Assembly: GCF_002027555.1 (NCBI RefSeq)
Contig: NZ_MXAP01000084.1
Coordinates: 1 to 20,445, forward strand
Length of the DNA: 20,445 bases
DNA from: Moraxella equi
GTDB taxonomy: Bacteria > Pseudomonadota > Gammaproteobacteria > Pseudomonadales > Moraxellaceae
Direction: 5' to 3'
The notes below the pieces were generated by a model. That model was not told the DNA's origin. It saw nothing but the letters and a program-made list of their open reading frames with translations, and did not search any database. Shown piece after piece: positions 16,275-20,445 of this stretch. The translations under genes were made by a program, and so were the position numbers. How positions within the stretch are numbered: the stretch's first letter is position 1; each line of letters opens with the position of its first letter.

Positions 16275-17228
16275 CTAGCCCCCAAAACTCTTCCTAAAAC
16301 TTTGCGGACTGACACCAAAACGCGCCTTAAATTGCATTCGCAAATTGCTTGCCGTGCCAAAACCTGTCTTATCTGCGATGATTTCAATCGGCAAATCCGT
16401 GCTTTCCAAATAGTCTTGCACTTTTGCCAAACGCTTGGCGGTCAGCCACTGGCTCAAAGTCATTTGCGTGGCGGTTTTAAAATAGCGGTTAAAACTTCTT
16501 TTGGACAAATGCATCCTGTTTGCCAAATCGTCCAATTTATGATTATCCGCCAAATTGTCGCTTAAAAATTGCAATAACTCATTGATTTTTTCGTCTTTGG
16601 CGTGGCTAATCGGGCTGATGGCATTAAACTGGGCTTGACCGCCTTCTCGGTGTGGTGCGGAAACCAAATGTCTGGCAAGCTCATTGGCAATCTTCGCCCC
16701 ATACAGCGTACGAATAAAATACAAGCAACAATCCAAGCCCGCAAACGCCCCTACCGATGTCAAAATATTGCCGTCATCAATATAAAGCCGATTGCTATCT
16801 AATTGAATTTATGGGAATTTTTCTTTAAATGCTCGCTCGCCTGCCCAATGGGTTACCACTGTTTTGCCCTGCAAAATATCAGCAAAAGCAAGCACAAAAG
16901 TGCCATAACACAGCCCAATGATTTTTTTGCCCTGTGCGTGGGCGGTTTGTAATTTTTGGCAGAGTTTGGTATTTGGTACATCGCCGACAAAGCCACTAAT
17001 CACAATGATGTCCGCCATATCCAATAGCGACAAATCGCCACCTGCCGCAATTTTTGCCCCAAATTCGCTAAAAATCGCCTTGCCATTGTCGCTACACACC
17101 GCAAAATCAAACAGCTTTTGCCCTTGATAAGTGGCTTGAAATAGTGAAAAGGGAATATTAAAAACAAAATCGTTACAGCCGTTTTGAGCGTAAAGGGTGA
17201 GTTTTGGCGGTTGGTTGCTAAAAATCAT
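16275..17228 (-). pseudogene. GlxA-type AraC-family regulator, split by an in-frame TAA
   Basis: One continuous frame of 318 codons interrupted by a single TAA at 16809-16811. The first part (from the ATG at 17228) is a DJ-1/PfpI-like sensor domain with ADIIVISGFVGD and GKKIIGLCYGTFVLAFADIL, including the nucleophile-elbow cysteine, and THWAGERAFKEKFP just before the stop. After the stop the same frame reads IQLDSNRLYIDDGNILTSVGAFAGLD, the expected family continuation, then an AraC-type double helix-turn-helix: LDDLANRMHLSKRSFNRYFK and IEIIADKTGFGTASNLRMQFKARFGVSPQSFRKSF. A C-to-T change of a CAA codon would explain the stop. Without readthrough, the product would lack all DNA binding. Its ATG overlaps the WG-repeat gene's TGA by four bases. 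Confidence 0.85.
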
Positions 17229-18027
17229 TGCTTTTTATTCAAGATTTCAAGAATTTTTCGATGACGAATACCTTGGTCAAAATTTTGCAATTCTGTATTG
17301 TCTTTGATAATATTGCCTTGTTTGTCAATTTTAATCCATTCGCCATTTAATTTGGCGTCCGTTGTTTCACTGTCTTTAAAATCGCTAATAAAATCATAAA
17401 TCATCGGAATAACAAGCTCGCCTTTGGCATTGATTGCCCCCCATTGATTGCCAATTCTTACACTGGCAATGCCATTAAAAAATTTAGTGGTTTCATCATA
17501 ATGAAATGGAATCACCAATATTCCTGTTTTATCAATAAATCCGCTTTTATTATCCATCACAACAACCGCCAAACCTTCTCTAAAATCTGACGCATTATCA
17601 TATTGAAAATCAATGGCAATTTGACCCGCTTTATCCATAAAGCCAATTTTAGAATTTTTCTTAACAACCACAAATCCTTCTTTAAATTCACTAATCACTT
17701 CTATGTTATTGGGAATTTGAATGACAATATCGCCTTGATAATTGATAAAAAAGTTTTTCCATCTTTTTCAACTTTCGCCAAACCATCGCTAAATAAATTT
17801 GCATCATCATAAATCAATGGAATGACAAGATTGCCAGATAAATCCACAAATCCTGATTTTTCGCCCTTTTCAGCACGCGAAAACCCCTCATAAGGACAAG
17901 AAATATAATCAAACTTGTGTTTGTTTGGTGGTCGTTTGCAAGTATCAGCGTGGCTATTTTGTGAAAATAACAAAGGCGATACCATTGCCAAAAAATAGGG
18001 GATTTTTTTAAGAGATGGAAATTTCAT
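17225..18027 (-). pseudogene. Secreted WG-repeat protein, interrupted by a -1-type frameshift
   Basis: From the ATG at 18027 (AGGGA eight bases upstream) there is a signal peptide, MKFPSLKKIPYFLAMVSPLLFSQNSHA, with likely cleavage after SHA. WG-type repeats of the form K-x-G-F-(I/V/M)-D-x-x-G-x-(I/L)-V-I-P-x-x-Y-D follow: KSGFVDLSGNLVIPLIYDDA in the first frame, then KIGFMDKAGQIAIDFQYDNA, KSGFIDKTGILVIPFHYDET and QWGAINAKGELVIPMIYDFI in the second. The frames join at GGAAAAACTTTTTTATC (near 17746-17757), where one base is missing; restored, the product is about 267 residues. The first frame has the heptamer T TTT TTA at 17746-17752. WG repeats form beta-structured, often cell-surface proteins of unclear function. 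The gene's end overlaps the GlxA-type regulator (ATGA). A longer N-terminus from 18075 is rejected because it precedes the likely transcription start. Confidence 0.75.
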
Positions 18028-18058
18028 TTTGTTCCCTATGTGAAAAAAATATGGATTT

Positions 18059-18067
18059 ATTATACCA
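18059..18067 (-). promoter_or_regulatory. Candidate extended -10 promoter for the WG-repeat/GlxA pair
   Basis: TGG followed by a perfect TATAAT on the minus strand, about 31 bases before the ATG at 18027. No good -35 is visible, as is common for extended -10 promoters. It supports 18027 as the start codon. Confidence 0.45.
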
Positions 18068-18110
18068 ACTTTCACATCAAAATAAAAATGGCAAAATCCT
18101 TGTGTTGATT

Positions 18111-18122
18111 GGCAATATTGCC
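18111..18122. promoter_or_regulatory. Perfect 12-base palindrome, candidate operator
   Basis: GGCAATATTGCC is fully palindromic and sits in the 159-base divergent region between the WG-repeat/GlxA pair and the MBL-hydrolase gene, upstream of both likely promoters. It could be a binding site for a dimeric regulator; which one is unknown. Confidence 0.35.
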
Positions 18123-18155
18123 TATTTTAGCACAGCCCCAAATTCTTTAAAATAC

Positions 18156-18180
18156 GCACCAATCTTAACCGTATTGGAGC
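18156..18180 (+). promoter_or_regulatory. Hairpin covering the Shine-Dalgarno of the MBL gene
   Basis: GCACCAAT (18156-18163) pairs with ATTGGAGC (18173-18180), apart from one A-A mismatch, around a nine-base loop. The right arm holds GGAG, the ribosome binding site of the ATG at 18187. Folding would reduce translation. The stem is short, so this may be chance. A TAAAAT -10-like box is at 18148-18153. Confidence 0.3.
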
Positions 18181-18186
18181 TTTAAA

Positions 18187-18993
18187 ATGCTAAAAAAACT
18201 TACCCTTACCGCTCTTGCCTTAACAATGAGCTTATCAGCTTTTGCCCTTGACAGTTATCAGCACATTCGTAATGCTACCGCCAAAATTGAGTATGCAGGA
18301 CAAACCTTTTTGATAGACCCATTTTTTGCCAAAAAAGAAGCGATGGCAGGCTTTGAAGGCACTTTTAACAGTCATTTGCGTATGCCTTTGATTGACTTGC
18401 CGATGTCTACCAATGAGACTTTAAAAGGTGTAGATGCAGTTATCGTAACCCATACCCACGAAGACCATTGGGACGAAGCTGCTCAAAAATCCATTCCCAA
18501 GCATTTGCCGATTTTTGTACAAAATGAAAGCGATGCCAAACTTATCCGCTCGCAAGGCTTTAAAAATGTACAAGTTTTGCGCGAAAAATCGGTGTTTAAT
18601 GGGGTGGAACTCCATAAAACAGGTGGTTCACACGGTACAGAACAAATGTACTCCAATCCACAAATGGCACAGCTTTTGGGCGAAGCAATGGGCGTAGTCA
18701 TCAAAAAAGACGGACACAAAACTACCTACATTATGGGAGATACGGTGTGGACGGCTGATGTGAATAAAGCCTTGCACAAATATCAGCCAGAATTTTTGGT
18801 CATGAATACAGGTTTTGCTCGCATTAACGGCTTGTCCGACAGCATTATTATGGGCGTGGAAGATGTGCTAAAAGCCACGCAAATCGCCCCGAACGCCAAA
18901 ATAATCACCGTGCATATGGACACGGTCAATCATACCGCCGTTAGCCGTGAAGACATGGCAAAATTTGTGATTGGTGAAAAAATTGCCGATTAA
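18187..18993 (+). CDS. Secreted metallo-beta-lactamase-fold hydrolase (UlaG-like)
   Basis: 268 residues. Signal peptide at 1-20 with cleavage likely after SAFA. The mature protein has the metal-binding motif THTHEDHWD (88-96, HxHxDH), a later SHGTEQ histidine, GDTVW and VHMDTVNH, consistent with a binuclear metal centre of the MBL fold. The opening pattern (ATAKIEYAGQTFLIDPFF) recalls the UlaG-like or 'L-ascorbate lactonase-like' subgroup rather than true beta-lactamases, but the substrate cannot be told from sequence. A periplasmic location is inferred. GGAG stands about six bases before the ATG. A terminator-like hairpin follows at 19037-19070. It is divergent from the WG-repeat/GlxA-type pair; regulation by that GlxA-type protein is possible but unproven. 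Confidence 0.85.
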   Translation: MLKKLTLTALALTMSLSAFALDSYQHIRNATAKIEYAGQTFLIDPFFAKKEAMAGFEGTFNSHLRMPLIDLPMSTNETLKGVDAVIVTHTHEDHWDEAAQKSIPKHLPIFVQNESDAKLIRSQGFKNVQVLREKSVFNGVELHKTGGSHGTEQMYSNPQMAQLLGEAMGVVIKKDGHKTTYIMGDTVWTADVNKALHKYQPEFLVMNTGFARINGLSDSIIMGVEDVLKATQIAPNAKIITVHMDTVNHTAVSREDMAKFVIGEKIAD

Positions 18994-19036
18994 GCATTCC
19001 AAAAGACGGGGAAGTGATTAAGCTTAAATAACGCAC

Positions 19037-19070
19037 AAAAAACACCGCTTATAAATAAGTAGTGTTTTTT
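19037..19070. terminator. Bidirectional terminator between the MBL and propeller genes
   Basis: AAAAAACACCGCTTA (19037-19051) and TAAGTAGTGTTTTTT (19056-19070) pair at 13 of 15 positions around a four-base loop, with A- and T-runs at the ends. It lies between two convergent genes. Confidence 0.75.
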
Positions 19071-19163
19071 GTGGTCAATTGATGCGCTTTACAAGGGTAA
19101 ATTGCAATTTGCCCCTACCGATGTTTGGGTAAGTTGTGTATCGATTTTGTTTGCTCAATCCAC

Positions 19164-20282
19164 TCATTTGCTCTCAAAATACGCCATTTTATCCCGATAA
19201 AACGACCCCAAATAATAAGTCTTACCCACAGGCAACACGGTAGAAACGCCACTAAAATCTTTGCTGTATTTGCCTTGATACAAAGGCGTGATTGCTAAAT
19301 TATTGGGGTTAATCGTGGTAATGTGAAAATCTTTTAAACAATCATAAGTCATTGTCTCGCCACAATTTTGGGTGCGAGACCCTGCGGTAATCAGCTTATC
19401 GCCCGCCCAATGCAGATTGTCAAATACGCCATAATTAAGCTCGCTGGTGGCGACTACTTTGGCGGGGTTGGTGTTGGTTAATTTGCTTAACTTTTTCATA
19501 TGGGCGACATAGATAAATTTGCCGTCTTTGGAGAGTTCAATGCCGTTGTTGCCGTTAAATTCCGTGCCTTGCAATTTTTCAAATTTTTGTGTGGTCGGTG
19601 TCCAGCGATAGACCGCCCCTGTGGTTTTGCCTGCAAACATATCTTCAAGCGTGTTGTGGGGGTGCATCATCACGGTGGTGTAAATCGCCCCGTCCGCCCC
19701 TGATACCACGCTGTTGCCTGCCAAATATCTGCCCTTGTCATCTTTGGGCATTGGCACATTGCCAAGCCAAGTAATGCTCGGTGCGGCGGTGTTGGCATTG
19801 ACTTCAAAAATTTCAATGGTTTCACGGGCAATATTTTTGTCAAAACCGTTGTGATTGACCGCATACAAAAGCGACTTGCCACCGCCAATCGCACGAATGC
19901 TCAAACCGTGAATTTGCATTTCATCGGCGTGCGGTTGTGGCTGGCTGTTTTTAAACTCCGCAGACGGGGCGGACGCTTTGGGGGCAATCAGGCGAGCGGT
20001 GGTTTTGCTTTGACTGTCAATCAAATACAAACCGCTGTGGTGGGTCATACCGCTTGCGATAATCCATTTGGAATTGGGAATTTGCACCAAATCTTCGGGG
20101 CTTTTTAGGTTTTCAATATAGCTTAATTGAGCGACTTCTTTGGCGGTGCTGATGTTTGCCGTGCTGATGTTTGTTGTTTGGGTGCTTGGCGTGCTGTGAA
20201 TGGCTTGGTTGATTGGCGTACACGCCACGCCCAAAGTGGCAAGGGTTAGGGCAAGGGCGGTGCTGGCGAATGTTTTCATCAT
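19164..20282 (-). CDS. Exported beta-propeller protein, paraoxonase/SMP-30-like
   Basis: 372 residues from the ATG at 20282 (a second ATG follows at once). Export signal MMKTFASTALALTLATLGVAC; Cys21 could be lipidated, but the lipobox is imperfect (GVAC). A low-complexity Thr/Ser/Asn linker (about 28-47) leads into a six-bladed-propeller-type domain: EDLVQIPNSKWIIASG, HGLSIRAIGGGKSLLYAVNHN, ARETIEIFEVN, GNNGIELSKDGKFIYVAHM, and FDNLHWAGDKLITAGS. The HGLS...VNH...ETIEIFEV segment recalls paraoxonase/arylesterase proteins, and the Asn/Asp residues would bind calcium. Hydrolytic activity (esterase or lactonase) is possible, not shown. The gene has its own likely promoter at 20313-20341. Confidence 0.75.
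   Translation of the reverse strand: MMKTFASTALALTLATLGVACTPINQAIHSTPSTQTTNISTANISTAKEVAQLSYIENLKSPEDLVQIPNSKWIIASGMTHHSGLYLIDSQSKTTARLIAPKASAPSAEFKNSQPQPHADEMQIHGLSIRAIGGGKSLLYAVNHNGFDKNIARETIEIFEVNANTAAPSITWLGNVPMPKDDKGRYLAGNSVVSGADGAIYTTVMMHPHNTLEDMFAGKTTGAVYRWTPTTQKFEKLQGTEFNGNNGIELSKDGKFIYVAHMKKLSKLTNTNPAKVVATSELNYGVFDNLHWAGDKLITAGSRTQNCGETMTYDCLKDFHITTINPNNLAITPLYQGKYSKDFSGVSTVLPVGKTYYLGSFYRDKMAYFESK
20146..20175. repeat. 15-base tandem repeat within the propeller gene
   Basis: GTGCTGATGTTTGCC at 20146-20160 is followed at once by GTGCTGATGTTTGTT. On the coding strand it encodes the doubled NISTA in the linker after the signal peptide. Being a multiple of three, copy-number change would alter linker length without breaking the frame. 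Confidence 0.7.
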
Positions 20283-20312
20283 TTTTCTCTTTAAAATAAA
20301 TGGAATGGGCGT

Positions 20313-20341
20313 ATTATAAGATTTAATTTTTAAAATTTGAA
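20313..20341 (-). promoter_or_regulatory. Candidate promoter of the propeller gene
   Basis: On the minus strand TTCAAA (four of six to -35), a 17-base spacer, then a perfect TATAAT, about 30 bases before the ATG at 20282. Confidence 0.5.
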
Positions 20342-20397
20342 TGGTTAAAAATGGGAAGTTGGTTTTCGTTTTTGGAAAGGTTATTTAAAAAATCCAT

Positions 20398-20414
20398 TTT
20401 CAGGCTGGCTGAAA
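20398..20414. other. Short hairpin at the right edge
   Basis: TTTCAG, loop GCTGG, CTGAAA. It may belong to a gene beyond the window. The rest of 20342-20445 shows no recognisable gene. Confidence 0.25.
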
Positions 20415-20445
20415 GTTATTTTGCCCTTGAATCATCAAACTAACT

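Noticed and set aside
16809..16811. Stop-codon reassignment or selenocysteine-like recoding at the GlxA-type TAA
   Set aside because: TAA ends several other genes in the window normally, and no recoding element is visible.
20402..20413. AGGCTGGCTGAA resembles a Neisseriaceae DNA uptake sequence dialect (AGGCTGCCTGAA) with one mismatch
   Set aside because: Only one copy noticed, imperfect, and the host looks like Moraxellaceae. The palindromic CTGAAA arms explain much of the match.
1..20445. Frequent TTTGCCAA/TTGGCAAA words as a possible uptake or signal sequence
   Set aside because: Many copies arise from Phe-Ala-Lys codons or occur in AT-rich DNA; I could not count against a proper background.

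Overview
The window looks like chromosomal DNA from an AT-rich gammaproteobacterium, most probably Moraxella or a close relative in the Moraxellaceae. This rests on the gammaproteobacterial type of RarA, XerD, ParE, TilS, ProC and AvtA, on the parE-tilS-proC-yggT run, and on a RibB protein with a degenerate RibA-like tail. The genus is inference from the overall character of the sequence; no 16S or other marker is present. Genes are packed tightly and many overlap by a few bases. I see no tRNA, rRNA, CRISPR array or insertion sequence.

Layout. 1-305: end of a small two-helix membrane protein. 302-3404 (minus): an overlapping run of zinc-ribbon membrane protein, rarA, a 52-residue membrane miniprotein, a 110-residue membrane protein and a 206-residue hypothetical. 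3485-3940 (plus): a small HExxH zincin-like protein. 3937-5285 (minus): dGTPase (dgt), broken by a one-base shift. 5487-6098 (minus): small methyltransferase, divergent from avtA (6218-7507, plus). An AT-rich, frameshifted FRG-domain gene (7504-8608) is joined to avtA by an ATGA overlap. 8641-9684 (minus): xerD. 9820-10911 (plus): ribB with a RibA-like domain that has lost its zinc cysteines. 10912-11201: a non-coding stretch of nested inverted repeats ending in a perfect bidirectional terminator. 11202-16187 (minus): yggT, proC, tilS and parE, with parE and tilS one base apart. 16275-18027 (minus): a secreted WG-repeat protein followed by a GlxA-type AraC regulator, both disrupted. 18187-18993 (plus): secreted metallo-beta-lactamase-fold hydrolase. 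19164-20282 (minus): exported, possibly lipidated, paraoxonase/SMP-30-like beta-propeller.

How the genes relate. The housekeeping functions are replication-fork maintenance (rarA), dNTP pools (dgt), chromosome resolution and decatenation (xerD, parE), tRNA-Ile lysidinylation (tilS), proline, valine/alanine and riboflavin synthesis. The accessory layer is FRG, zincin, WG-repeat, GlxA-type regulator, MBL hydrolase and propeller protein.

The most notable observation is that four genes (dgt, FRG, the GlxA-type regulator and the WG-repeat gene) each carry one lesion that interrupts an otherwise intact frame. Two are -1-type shifts next to canonical X XXY YYZ slippery heptamers, one is +1-type, and one is an in-frame TAA. 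Sequencing error, recent gene decay and recoding all remain possible; for the two -1 cases the conserved residues favour a lost base. Other leads are the structured 10946-11164 non-coding region, the 52-residue gene inside the rarA run, and the FRG gene. I did not find a clear new multi-gene system.
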